Shown: piece by piece, positions 1 to 11,124 of the stretch
How positions within the stretch are numbered: the stretch's first letter is position 1
Layout: every line of letters starts with the position of its first letter
Assembly (NCBI GenBank): GCA_963920525.1
Contig: OY986437.1
Coordinates: 30,671,063 to 30,735,062, forward strand
Direction: 5' to 3'
DNA from: Dichetophora obliterata
Lineage: Eukaryota; Arthropoda; Insecta; Diptera; Sciomyzidae
Length of the DNA: 64,000 nt
Position numbers and translations under genes: made by a program
The notes under the pieces: generated by a model
Database searches by the model: none
Told to the model about the DNA's origin: nothing
The model's input: the letters and a program-made list of their open reading frames with translations, nothing else

Positions 1-339
1 AACGAAGTATAAATCTTGAAAATCCATGCATATCTCTTGAAGATATAGCTCTTTTTGGACTAAGAAAATTTTACATATGAAGATTGTGATATAAAATTGT
101 TGTCCTTGAAATGATCCCAAATTCATGTAAAATCGAAGTTTTTACAATAAATAAGTTTAGTGTATAAATATCATTGTGAACATATTGAGAACAATATGAC
201 GCCAAAATGCTTGCTTTAAAAAAAATCCATTGTTATTTTAGTTTCGGTGTACATCACTTGTTTTTGACATTATATGCCCACAGCTTGGCAGCGCAGTCGC
301 TATTAATAATACCTGGTCATTGTATCATGAGCATTATCA
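1..339. other. Unassigned AT-rich DNA
   Basis: I see no coding region, terminal repeat or RNA gene here. The stretch runs up to the first recognisable piece of repeat H, at about position 340. Confidence 0.5.
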
Positions 340-388
340 CATCAGTTGCGCAACGTTAGAGGGGATGAACCGCAAAATCTCAAGTGGA

Positions 389-600
389 GCTAGAACTAGG
401 CAAGGTATTGTTAGGGCTGAATGTGCTCTCTCTCTTAGTGACCATAACTGTCAAACTCAGCCATTTTGGTATTTTCGTCAATTTTTGCTTTCATAATTCG
501 TTCTCATTGCTTGCAGATTTTGTATAAAATGACAACTTCGTTTTGACAGTTTCGGTCACCGGCTCTCCGCACTAACACTACCTTGTCTAATTTTGCCATG
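389..600. mobile_element. P-element-like MITE, copy 1
   Basis: This is a short non-autonomous element ending in ACTACCTTGTCTAATTTTGC followed by CATG. The same element lies in opposite orientation at 39,833-40,012, where both ends and an 8-bp duplication are intact. The TIR pattern (CAT, then AATAAGACAAGGTAGTG) resembles the known Drosophila P-element terminus (CAT, AATAA, AAGGTGGT). Here the left end is eroded, so the duplication is only seen on the right (GAGGCATC, 601-608). The uninterrupted site is at 40,300-40,307. It has no coding capacity. The P-superfamily assignment is by similarity and is not certain. Confidence 0.7.
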
Positions 601-685
601 GAGGCATCATAAGAGACTTCACGGCCAGTCAAACAAAAACCAAATATCAAAAATTTTAAATTTATTTTATTTTAGCCTACAGCTA

Positions 686-1263
686 CCCACCAGGAAATGT
701 GAGCATTCCCGGATGTTACCAGGAAACATTCCATGGAATGTAGGAAGCATTCCCCTTTGTTGCACACTCCATTGCTTTTTTAACATAGCATGTCATTAGA
801 GGGAAACATTCCTCCCCGCTGTGTTAAAAAGTCATGTGGAAACATTTCTCTCCGCTGTCCATAAAGTGAATTGGAAGCAGTCCTCTCCCCTGTTTTAAGA
901 ATTAATGTGTAAACATTCCTCTCCCTTGTTATGAAAATGGATTCGGCCAGGATTCGAACGCGGGACCCCTGAGCGAGAGTCGAGCGCGCTACCACTAGAC
1001 TATCGAATTCTACAATAAGTGGCTAGAAAACAATGATATTAATATTTGCTATTGTCATTGCTTGACAATAAATAAAAGTTTCCACATGCATTCTTAAAGA
1101 AGCGGTTTGGAAACAATATAAATACAAAACTACCCTTAAGCTTCCAAAAGAAGCGGTGGGGAAACAATATAAATACAAAACTACCTTTAAGCTTTCAGAA
1201 GATACGGTGGGGATTGTTTATTTATCACTTTAAGATGAAAGCCTTCCGATTTTTCCTGGAGGG
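686..1263. mobile_element. TA-target MITE enclosing a tRNA-like segment, copy 1
   Basis: The element starts CCCACCAGGAAA and ends TTTCCTGGAGGG, giving imperfect 12-bp TIRs flanked by TA on both sides (684-685, 1264-1265). The empty site, with a single TA, is present at 40,383-40,384 in repeat H copy 2. A second copy with 80-90% visible identity lies at 58,955-59,457. Internal blocks such as GAAACATTCC recur several times. TA target and TIRs suggest a Tc1/mariner-type miniature element, but no transposase is present. The internal tRNA-derived block is annotated separately. Confidence 0.85.
943..1009 (-). other. tRNA-derived segment inside the MITE, copy 1
   Basis: On the minus strand this reads as a tRNA-like core: A box TAGTCTAGTGG, B box CGTTCGAATCC, D-arm GTGGTAGCGC. 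The loop where the anticodon should be reads CTC, and the anticodon stem has one mismatch compared with the copy at 59,187-59,256. The sequences flanking the T-arm do not pair into an acceptor stem, so this is not expected to be a working tRNA. The boxes could still act as an internal RNA polymerase III promoter; that is inference. Confidence 0.75.
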
Positions 1264-2348
1264 TAGCTCTACATATACATTGAAAAAACAGTAACATTCA
1301 ATGTTTCGCAGCGGAGCAAAGGGAGGGGAAAGAACGAAGCGTCAGCAGAGGAACTTATTGATGGTTGCTTGCTACATTTGCTGAGCGCCAAGGCATACAT
1401 ATTAACCAGATAGGCTCGATAGAAGAGATACTCGCAAAATTTAAAATCTTGTTCTTCTTCACATTGTGAATTGAAATGCTTGTCACAGTTAGCTGTTTCA
1501 CAAAATCAAGATCAGGTCGCGTGCAGTATTTCGCCTTAGTTCAATACATGTGTTAATATGGGTTGCCGTGCATACTTTTTGTGTTTAAATTTAAAAAATT
1601 TTATTGTTCAAATGCGGAATTAACTTAAGAACTAAGTACTTAAATAAGCGCCTTAAAATTAAAAAACAACAAAAAACTTTAGAAAATAAAAAGACTATCA
1701 AAAAAGTTGCAATAGCAATAACATCCCACTTTTATTTCAAGGAAGTTCACTTTAAATAATTGCGAATATTATTTATTGGGGAGATTCCGATTATCGGGGC
1801 GCCAAGCTCTGAAAATGCCGTATTGAAGTACTCATTGCGAAAATAAGATTCACCGATGGAATTATCGATACATCGATTTGTTATCGATTTATCGATTTTT
1901 TAAGACATTTTTCTTTTTTATAAGATCCTAAGAAAGCTGGCTATATTTTTCTTAATATATAACCGGTATTGATGGTTATGCTTTATTGGTGCTACTTAGA
2001 GCTAATATAAGTTTTCACAAAAATTTCAAATTAACCAAATCCTTAGACTATTTCACATTTTATAGCTGTTAGTATGTACAAGTAAAATATTTTTTTACAT
2101 AAAACCGGTATTTTCTCAAAAACTACCGTTATTACTACGAATTATGGAGAGTAAATTATTGAAGTCTGAAAATTCCTCTTTCATTTAGTGTATAAAAATA
2201 TATGATTTTTTTATTCTCGGTTGAAATAATTTCAAAATTGCAGAAATATTTAAGATTTAACTCGTACAAAAATAAGACAAGAAGAATCATGATTTCCCAA
2301 TTAACGGAATGTTTATATTAAATCATGTTAATTCTATTTTTATACCAT

Positions 2349-3424
2349 ACTAGCTGAACCCGGTGTGCCTCGCTACCCCCCTCGTATAAAATAAAATTAA
2401 AAGTATTTATATATTTACAAAAATTTATTTATTTAATTTAATTATTGCAATGCTTCGCCTCTTTTTTTGTTGTAAACCTATTGGAATTCAGCACTGAATC
2501 GCATGTAATTTGCTTCATGCTCCCCCTTTTTATTTTTAGACCAATCAAAAAGCACCAATTACAGAATCAGCTGTTTCGCAGTCAGTTGTGGGAGAATGAG
2601 AATGGGGTTACCCCACTCTCTATTTTAATTAACACGTATTATAAAATCAGCTGTTTTGAAGACAGTGATGGAAGAAAGAGAATGGGGCTACCCCACTATT
2701 TTAATTAATATGTATTTTAAATTTGTGGTAAAGCCGTTAATAAACGTAGTAAAAAAGTAGGTGCAGAAGTGTGCATGGTCGAAAAATATTATCATGAAAT
2801 AAGTATTCCTGAGTCAAAGCTCAGGTCCAGCCTCCAATATATCGCAAGCAAAGGGGGCGTGCTCCGCCCACTTTTCTTTTGGTACGATTTCTATTCATGC
2901 CAATACCATATATAGCAAATACTGCCGCCGTTGGTCAAAAAATGCCCAAGATATGACGATTTTAAATTTTGGGTTATATGGGCGAGGCCACGCCCCTTCG
3001 TCCACTCACAACATTATATAGTCAAGAATTTATTATTTCGTAAGAATATCCTATTGTGAAAATTTAATGACGATCGGTCCAGTAGTTAAGACTATATTGC
3101 GATTTTTAATTTTCCTAAAAAGGGGCGTGGTACCACCCACTTTTCTCCTGGTACGTTTTCCTATTTATGCCAATACCATATGTACCAAATAGCATCAACG
3201 TAGGTCAAAAAATGCCCAAAATATGGCGATTTAAATTTTGGGTTATATGGGCAGTGCCACACCCCTTTGTCCAATAAAAACTTCATATAGCCTATTATTC
3301 TTTCCAGAGTCTTAGTAAAATGCTGTGTAAGTTTCAGGAAGATCGGTCCAAGTGTTTGGCCTCCTATAAAGCACAAACAAACAAACAAACAGACAGACAG
3401 ACATTCATTTTTATATATATAGAT
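2349..3424 (+). repeat. Interspersed repeat E with a 265-bp internal duplication
   Basis: The repeat begins ACTAGCTGAACCCGGTGTGC and ends with a CAAA/ACAG-rich tail followed by TATATATATAGATT. Within it a block of about 265 bp occurs twice (about 2,855-3,120 and 3,121-3,390). Each unit contains GGTCAAAAAATGCCCAA, TTTTGGGTTATATGGGC and GATCGGTCCA. The start motif is shared with repeat A. Non-LTR-derived or Helitron-like origins are both possible; I cannot separate them by eye. It has no coding capacity. Confidence 0.65.
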
Positions 3425-4048
3425 TGAAAGCAGATTAATTGTAATTAAAGTAAAATGGGGCGAAAAAGGGGGATTTGGTAATAAAAAAATCTATGGCTAC
3501 CTTACCTGTAGATAAAAAGTATATAAAACTTAAGTAAATACATATTACAAAAAAGTATTTTGTATAGCAAACATTGTTAGTGGTATAAGTAAGTATCTGA
3601 ATTTAAAAAAGGGGGCGGTGAATTGGGCGTGGTTCATAGTAATATGGCGACGTTAACAGCATTAAGAGCAATATACTACCAAATAAAAAATAATCCGTTG
3701 GAAGGAACAAATTTGTACAGAGAACAAAAAGTTTAAAACTTAAATTTGGCGTGAAAAGGGGCGTGAAAGGGGGTGTGGCGTAAGAACTGTTTATTTCTAC
3801 CTCGCCTAGAGTGTAATGTGTATACAATTTGAAGTAAATCTGTTAAAAACTATATGGGAGCAATTACATAATTTTAAAAAAAGTGGGCGTAAAAGTAGGC
3901 GTGGTCGAAAAAAGTACCCTATTAATCATGCCAAAGTCCCAGTTAAATGCTGTGAAAATTTCAGGAAGATCGGTCCAGAGGTTTGGTCTCCTATAAGGTA
4001 CAAACAAACAAATAAACAAACACAGATTCCATTTTATATTTATAAATT
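3425..4048 (+). repeat. Diverged second E-type repeat unit
   Basis: This shares with the preceding repeat the GGGCGTGG-rich body, the phrase TTTCAGGAAGATCGGTCCA and a terminal AAACAAACAAAC tail followed by an AT-rich end. It appears to be an older copy arranged in tandem with 2,349-3,424. The open frame at 3,816-4,136 runs through this repeat and is not a gene. Confidence 0.55.
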
Positions 4049-4775
4049 TGATGAATTTATACTTTGTTTTTTAGTATGCAGAGTAAATTTTATCTATAAT
4101 TTTGGGATACTTTGTCTAATATCTTGTGATATATAAAAAAATATATACGTTTACTTATCAACTGAAAGGTTTAATTATTGGCTTTTTGAATAAGATTTTT
4201 TTTTGCAACGGGTTTATCAGTCATAAAAAGTAAATATAATATCAAATCTCTAATTTAATGAAATATGTTTCTAAAATATATATGGTTTGCATTTTTTCTG
4301 ATAGATAATTTAATTCCCTTTCAAATAACGTGTCAATATTTAAGATCGATTGGTTATTGGCAAAGATATAGATGTTTTTTTGAATATATATTTTAGAAAA
4401 AAAATTTTTAAATCGATGTATCGATAATTCCTTTCGTATATCTTATTTTCTCAATGAGTATTTTAAAACTGCATTTTCAAATCTTGGCGCCCCGGTAATC
4501 GGAATCGTGCCTATTGATTTATTGCAACTACATATTTGATACAAAATAGTAATGTAAAAGTATGCATACTTAAGTACTAAAGTATAACTGTAATAGTACT
4601 ACATCTGGCAACTATGGGTGTAAGCTCAACTTTTTTCGTTTGACATGATTTGGACAGAATTGTAGGTATTGTCGAAAAGGAATCAAAACAAACACAGAAT
4701 ATAAGGGGTACTTTTTAAAGTCTCTTCGTATCGAGCCTACCTGGTTAATATGCCTTGCTCAGCGCCTGGTAGTCA

Positions 4776-7203
4776 AGATACAAAAGCTTAATTTAAAAAC
4801 CTAGCGACGACCAAACACTACACAGACTTTGTTTGCACAGACTTGATTTCAAATTCTATTAAATTTTTCTTTTCTGCTTACATTTTTATATATTTTCCTT
4901 CACGCACGTCTTAACTCTATAAAACTTTCGGGATTATGGCAAGTCGGTGTGATTTCCACTACACGCTATACTGATGGTTTGCGCAAACAAAACCAAAAAT
5001 TAAAATATTTAATTTTTTGCGCAGACATCTGCACAAACCTAAGACAGCGAAATACACTGTCGAACAGTCTGCGCAAGCACGTGTTTGCGCAATTGCGTTT
5101 TGTTGGAGGTTTGAAAAATCACAAGGAAAATGAAAAAATACCTGAAAAAAATAATTGAAATTAAATGCTATTTGAATGTCTTTGAGAATTGGTTTATGAG
5201 AATGCTTCTTGAAAGCACTTCTTGATAAGGCTTAGAAGAAGCATAATTGGATCTATAGAATGTCTTCTGGAAGCAGTGTCCCTAAGAACGCATGTCGCAT
5301 TTGTAACAAAAATATTGTTGGGTAAATGAAAAAATAAAAGAAAACAAAACTTACCTTAAAAAAAAAAACAAAAAGTTTTGAAAATAATTTGATAAACTCA
5401 CAAAAAACACGGAATTTCACAAACAGCTGAGAATCACTTCAAAAACTTCTACAAAGTAATACCCAAAAAATTTAAAAAAGCCAAAAAATAAAAAAGAAAA
5501 CTTTACAAAATAAAAAAAAAAAATAAACAAGACGAAAAGAGGCTCACAAATTTCAAAAGATTTGCAATGTAGACGAACAAGTGCTTTTCAGATTTTTTAC
5601 ACATGGTTAAACTAAATGGAAATATTTAGAATAAAAAAAAATTTTCTTTCCTGAAATTGATAAAATAAGTATTTAAAGTATGTATCCTCATATTTAAATC
5701 TAAAAAAGCGCAATCTTAACTGCTTTCTGCTAAAATTTTGAAGTAATTTCATTTTACGTTCTTGGGCTATTTTCCTTTTTTTTTTTGGGCTAGTCTTCGG
5801 ATTTAAATTTTTGGGCGAATTGTAATTTTTATGAGTAAAATTTCGTTTGTAAAATTATATTAATTTTTTTGATTTCTTTTTTTTTTGGTTAATTTTTCAT
5901 TGGAGTCATATATCATTTTTTATTTTTGAAAAGGGAAAAGCGCTCGAAACCAAAAAACACTGTGAGGTTTTGTCGAACATTTGACGTTATGACTACGAAT
6001 CACGTACGAATGTGATGCCGCAAAGCTTTTCAAAACTACTCTGCACAACCACTAACATCTCAATAATGTTTAAACTTATTCAAGGATCAACTCAACAACA
6101 ACTAAAATAAGCTTTGCATGTACAACAAACATGACAACAAAATTTATCTTCATCAATTTATAGCATTCATTCAATCATTCAATAAATAAAATAAAACCAC
6201 AGCAAGTCAATCAAACACGACTAAATAAATAAACATGCACTCATACTCCAATGAGCACACACACACAAACACACACACAGAGAACAAAAAGTTCGGATGC
6301 AGATAGACAGTCAGAGAGGGAGCAATAGATAGAGGCAAAAAGAGTGAGCGAGAGCACAACAGACAAGTGCATGATTTCAATGAACAAAGTTATTATTATT
6401 CATTCATAAAGTTGTGAAAATAACGAAAACAGCAGCAAACAATGTCTAGCCGGAGGACACTTGAGCAACGTCCCGACACAAGTGCCAGATCGGTCAAGCA
6501 ATCAATTGTCAGCACCCACTGTGAACAAAGGATGGAAAAGCAGGCACGAAAATTAAAAAAATCAGCAAAAACACTACTATAACTAAACAAACACGTGCAG
6601 AAAGAGGAAGCTTAACATTGGTGCTGATTACAGTTTTGTGAACAGGATGTCAGAGGTGCTTCATTACATAGCAATGACCGTAAGCACTGTAGCTAATTGA
6701 AACCCTGTTCATAGAGCCACCACAGCCACAAACGGTACCAGCTAAAAGATGCAAGACTAACAGATTTTTGTACGGTTGTGAGTGATACGCTACTTTTTTG
6801 TTGCATATTTTTAGGCAAGCGGAAGTATTTCGGGCGGTTGAATGAGCAAACCAGATGGAGTGAGAGTGCGAGAGGGATATTCAGATATTCAAACAGATAG
6901 ACTGAGAAACAAACAAACAGACGAGGAGTGGACAGACGGACAAACAGATGCACAGATGGACAGATGCGGACAGACAACCATTGTGGTTTGTCATAAATCA
7001 GCAGACAGTGCCGGGCTATTGAACTCAGGCTGGGGTCAATCTGACAACAACGCAATGAAACGAATGATGCGAGACGAAACGAGACGAGACGAGATGCTGT
7101 GATATAAATATTTATTGATGCAGTTCCTGGTGATTATGATGATGACGACGCACTGTGTACCATTGCGTGCATAGCAAAAAAATGATTTCTTCAACTTTAA
7201 AAA
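4776..7203. other. Unassigned non-coding DNA
   Basis: I find no transposon ends, conserved protein or RNA gene in this 2.4 kb. It contains poly(A/T) runs (5,340-5,900), a short interrupted CA tract (6,252-6,280), a GACAGAC-rich low-complexity stretch (6,890-6,985) and a GAGAC-type stretch (about 7,070-7,095). The open frames at 6,693-7,102 lie in these low-complexity tracts. Confidence 0.5.
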
Positions 7204-7204
7204 A

Positions 7205-7655
7205 ATCTATAAGTATTAAAGTTTTTTCCTAAATGACCTCTTTATTTATTATGTTGACTTTATATGATTTAAATACAAATTCTAAATGTTTGATAGTTTA
7301 AATCATACTTGATTTTAAATACAAATTCTAGTTGTTTGATATTTTAAAATCGTTTATTGAGCTTAAAGTTAGAACAATTAATTGTTCCAACGAATCTTTC
7401 CAAAGAAGAAACAACAACAACAAAGTTTTTCAATATGAAAAGGAAAAAATCACTAGCTGATTTTATTGCAATTTCGGTCCGGCTAAAGGCTTCATCAGAA
7501 ATCTTTGTGATACCCGTGCAAGCGCGCACTAACGCACTGCACCACAGGAGCGATGAGATTTGAAGTTTCAATTTCTCAGTTTAAATGATTTAAACTATCA
7601 AACATTTAGAATTTGTATTTAAAGCATATAAAGTCAACATAATCTATAAGTATTT
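7205..7655. repeat. Retroposon-like insert with inverted arms and a 13-bp duplication
   Basis: ATCTATAAGTATT occurs on both sides (about 7,205-7,217 and 7,644-7,656), which looks like a 13-bp target-site duplication. Inside, an almost perfect 57-bp inverted repeat (7,249-7,306 and 7,585-7,642, containing AATTCTAAATGTTTGATAG) encloses about 280 bp. The left arm is followed by a partial 45-bp direct duplication. The minus strand of 7,500-7,560 carries an A-box-like TGGTGCAGTGCG, but no good B box follows. A SINE-like origin is possible. Confidence 0.5.
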
Positions 7656-7715
7656 TAAAAAATGTGCCAATATAAAAATTTTAAAAAGTAACATTAGCTG
7701 ACACTTAAAGTCTTA

Positions 7716-8069
7716 CACAGTAAAAAATTTGAGAGTAAATTTTAACTTTTTTATAACATTTGTGTGGTAAAAACTTTTTTATTTCTAATAATTAATAAAT
7801 TTTAAACCACTCAATATTATAAAAATAATAAAACAAATATAATTTAAAAATTTTATATGGAAATCATGTGCAAATCAAAATATATTCTGGTTCGAAAGAA
7901 AAAAAGTCACCGAAATCGGGAAATTTAAAAATATAATGGTTTCGATTGGTCTGACGAGAAAAATGGTCTGGAAAAATTTATAAGATTTATAAGACTTTTA
8001 AAACATTTTTTGTTTGGATTTATATGTATACCAAATAGTATAAAATTTATGCTCATATTTTTTACTGCG
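7716..8069. mobile_element. TA-target MITE (354 bp)
   Basis: The two ends are inverted repeats of about 28 bp with a few mismatches: CACAGTAAAAAATTTGAG at the left and, reversed, CGCAGTAAAAAATATGAG at the right, both continuing into TAAATTTTA. TA flanks both sides (7,714-7,715 and 8,070-8,071). The interior is AT-rich and non-coding. TA target plus TIR suggests a Tc1/mariner-type miniature element. Confidence 0.7.
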
Positions 8070-8831
8070 TAGTTCCTCATTTTGTGTCACGAAATGCTAT
8101 ATTATTTGTAGTTTTTTCGTTAAACCAAAGTGATTGATGAGTGAAAATTATACTTTTTATAAAATTTTTTTTTTGCTCTAGAACAGTGGTCATCAACGCA
8201 GGGTTCAAACAACAACAAAGAAAGCTTTCCGAGTGCACAGCTTTACACTGAAATAAGAAGTGATTACAAGCTCTCGCACCATTTGGTGCAAGGAAATATT
8301 GTCGAGTTTTTGTTTTATATATAACGTTTTCATTTCTATTTTTGTGTTTGTTTTTAGCTAGTTTAATAACATAGAAAAGAGCAAAATGGTAAAAATATTC
8401 AATAGAACGTTTTCATTTTTAATTTTTTTATATAAATTTTTAATGTTTTATTTCAATTTTAATGGCAGATTTGACTTAAAATTTAAAGCACCCTTTTAGG
8501 AAACGAAGCGCTTCGAAATCACTTTCAAAGCACTTTACAGAACCACAATAGCACTCTGTTCTCGCTTTAAATAGAGCTGTATTTAACATTGTCATGTCAT
8601 TGGAAAGAAGACCTTTGTTCTCGCTATGAAAAGTGATTAAAAAAAGCGCTTTGCTCTCCCTTCGGAAAGAGCGCCTTCTTTGTTCGCACCTGCACTCGCG
8701 ACTTCATTTTTGATGGCGTATATTTTTGCCCGAAATAATATTTTACATTTACATTGTGAATATCCAAACTACTTGCCACTCTTTTTATTACCTTTTTTAT
8801 AAAAACATTACATTTTAGCACTTTATAAACG

Positions 8832-11124
8832 ACTAGTTGATATACCCAGTGTTACTCGAGAGCCATTATTTATACAAACATTTTAATATACACTTCTCGA
8901 TTAAATGTTTTTTAAATTCTGAAATAGTGAAAAACATGTTGAATTTTAATTTTAAGCTAAAGTTAGAAAGGTAGTTGAACGAATTTTAATCCATAAAAGT
9001 TTTGGAAAATTTTTGTTTTTGGTGGTTTCATCTCTAGCGGTGAGCTAATTGAATTCAAAGAAGGGGCATGAAAAACATATTTTAAAAATTAAAAATAATT
9101 TTTATGTTTACTTAAACTTAAAGCTAGCCAAATTACAGTTTCAACAATATAAAAATTATGGTGGGACTCAATGCGTTTTTGAGATATGGACATTTTAACA
9201 TCTAAACAAAGATGTATATAATAAAATATATTAAACTTTTTAACAAAAAAAAAATTTTAATGACATATATTAAAAACAGCTGAGATATTGGCATTAGAAG
9301 TATAAATTTTGATTTATATAATTTTTTTCTCATTATTACAATAGCTATCAATGTTTTATGAAAAATTAGTTTTATTAAAAATGATTGTACTAAAATATAT
9401 ATTAGCTGCGTTTTTTTCTTGGGAGATCAGGATCATATCATCGCATTTGCAAGCAAAGCAAAAACAACAAATAATCCCAGCAATTTAGCTGGACATTTAA
9501 ATTCATCCAATTCTATGTTTTTAAGTGTTGAAAGCGCAACTGCAAAAGTAGACAACACTTAGCCGTTGTTGACGTCTAGATGATGCTCTGACTGAAAAAA
9601 CTGGCAGAAGTGCATTACTTGACATTTTAAAACTTTGGTAGCAATAGCATTTTCGCAAAAGATTTCGCAAAACTTATCTGCTAGCTACATAAGAACATGA
9701 GATACTCTTCTGTAAGCAGAAAATAGCACCACCTGTCTGTAATCCCAAACGTGTGGGGCTAAATTTGAAGCAACTTTTGGTAGACATCATTCGGCTATTC
9801 ACCGCAAGGTGTATAGTTTGTATCCACAGTACTTACAAATGCACTGTGAATTTAAAGCACAGATCAAAACCAATGAAATAATTGTGCAAACCGGATGCGC
9901 ATATGTTTTGTTATATCGCCATATAGCTGAAACTGATTACATGAAAATATTAACTTTTACAGCATTATTATTCACAGTCATCTTTTCGATAAATTTGTGA
10001 AATATGTACAACATTTAAAGTACCATTGATAAAGAACTAAGTGACAACGGTGACACAATAGTGAGAAAAAATAGAGCCATCACAATAAAGCAAATTTAAC
10101 ACGGTGGCGGGGGTGGGGATGCAAAAAACGAAGTAGATTTACTATAAGGAAGATTTTATGTAAACCAAAATGCTCGTAAACTCTAGACACACAATTGCAT
10201 AGAGATTAACGGAGACGTTCAAATTATATAGAGAATTTTAAAACAAAACTCAGCTTTGTACTAATATAAGGATGATTTTAAGGATAGAGAATTTTAATAT
10301 AGCTGGTATGAAAAAATTGATTTTTAGCCATAACTTTTGATTGGAAAGAGCTATTGGGGTAATTTTTTCACATAAATTATTTTTGAGACTTAAATTTTGG
10401 AAAAAATATAAAAACAACATTTTGGAAAAATTAAATTTCGAGAAAAAAATCAAAGGGGGTACCCTTGTTGTTTTGATGACGAAAACAGTAAAATAAATTT
10501 TGCGTTTAGCTGGAAGAATTTTGCAAATAAATGCTATGTCATATGAAAGGTAGCTAGATGTGGAATTTTGAATTGATTTAATTTTTACAACAAAAATAAT
10601 TTTTGAGTCATTTTTTGAGTAAAAAGTCAATATTTTGTATTTTTTTGACATAATCATAAAATATTGTTACAATTTTTGTAAAGTGATTTTATTGAACTTT
10701 TGAACAAAATATATTTGAATGAAATATATTTATGAACAGTGGATATATTTGCATCGAAAGACCAAATTTTGATTTTCATGTCGCTTTTTTCTCATTCTTA
10801 GGTAACGATGTTTTATGAAAAAGCCGTTGTACTGAAAATTTCTACAATTTTAAATATATGTGATTATTTTTAATGTCAAAATAACAGAAATTTTTTAAAA
10901 TTAAATACACAAAAAACTCCGATGCTAAAAAGTATTATAATAACGAAATTACCGTTACCTGTAAAAGTTTGGAGGGGGCGTGGCAAAAAGTAAGAATGTA
11001 ACATTTTAAACTGGGATGCATTTAATACGTATACTTAGTTTTAGCGAAATCTAAATAAATCGAAAATTAAGATTTGTATAAAGGCCAAACAAACAAACAG
11101 AAAATGTGTTTTATTACTATAGAT
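8832..11124 (+). repeat. Interspersed repeat A, copy 1 (most complete)
   Basis: It starts ACTAGTTGATATACCCAGTG and ends GGCCAAACAAACAAACAG followed by TTTTATTACTATAGAT. Copies or parts lie at 19,841-21,057, 49,165-54,986, 56,885-57,748 and, starting, at 63,971. This copy is collinear with 49,165-54,986 and lacks that copy's two large insertions, so it supplies their empty sites (about 8,866 and 9,108-9,111). The 10,250-10,657 open frame lies in this repeat and is not conserved in the other copies. Confidence 0.8.

Larger units (their letters stand above)
340..1375 (+). repeat. Interspersed repeat H, copy 1, carrying two MITEs
   Basis: This non-coding repeat is recognised by alignment to 40,185-42,570 (same strand) and 38,911-39,105 (opposite strand). 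Shared blocks include GCGCAACGTTAGAGGGGATG, ACTTCACGGCCAGTCAAAC and GCAGCGGAGCAAAGGGAGGG. Copy 1 is interrupted at about 389-600 and at 686-1263 by two MITEs; the other copies are uninterrupted at both sites. Its own class is unknown: I found no coding sequence and no clear ends. Confidence 0.75.
1376..4775. mobile_element. Long-TIR element L, filled with other repeats
   Basis: The two ends are inverted copies: a block around GCTGAGCGCCAAGGCATACA (1,380) matches, reversed, the block at about 4,735-4,765, and both continue into ATTAACCAG and GGCTCGATA. A second matching inverted block lies at 1,775-1,882 and 4,404-4,505 and shares CGGGGCGCCAAG, AATTATCGATACATCGATTT and AATAAGAT. The arms are therefore about 400-500 bp, less conserved in the middle. 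No transposase is visible; the interior is occupied by interspersed repeats. The class is unknown. Confidence 0.5.

Noticed and set aside
943..1009. A functional tRNA gene
   Set aside because: The acceptor stem does not pair and the same segment lies inside two copies of a MITE, so I treat it as tRNA-derived.
3816..4136. A 106-codon frame
   Set aside because: It runs through an E-type interspersed repeat, including its CAAA tail.
7500..7560. A tRNA-derived SINE head (A box TGGTGCAGTGCG on the minus strand)
   Set aside because: No convincing B box follows at the right distance.
10250..10657. A 135-codon minus frame
   Set aside because: It lies in repeat A; the corresponding regions of copies 2-4 carry different stops and frames.
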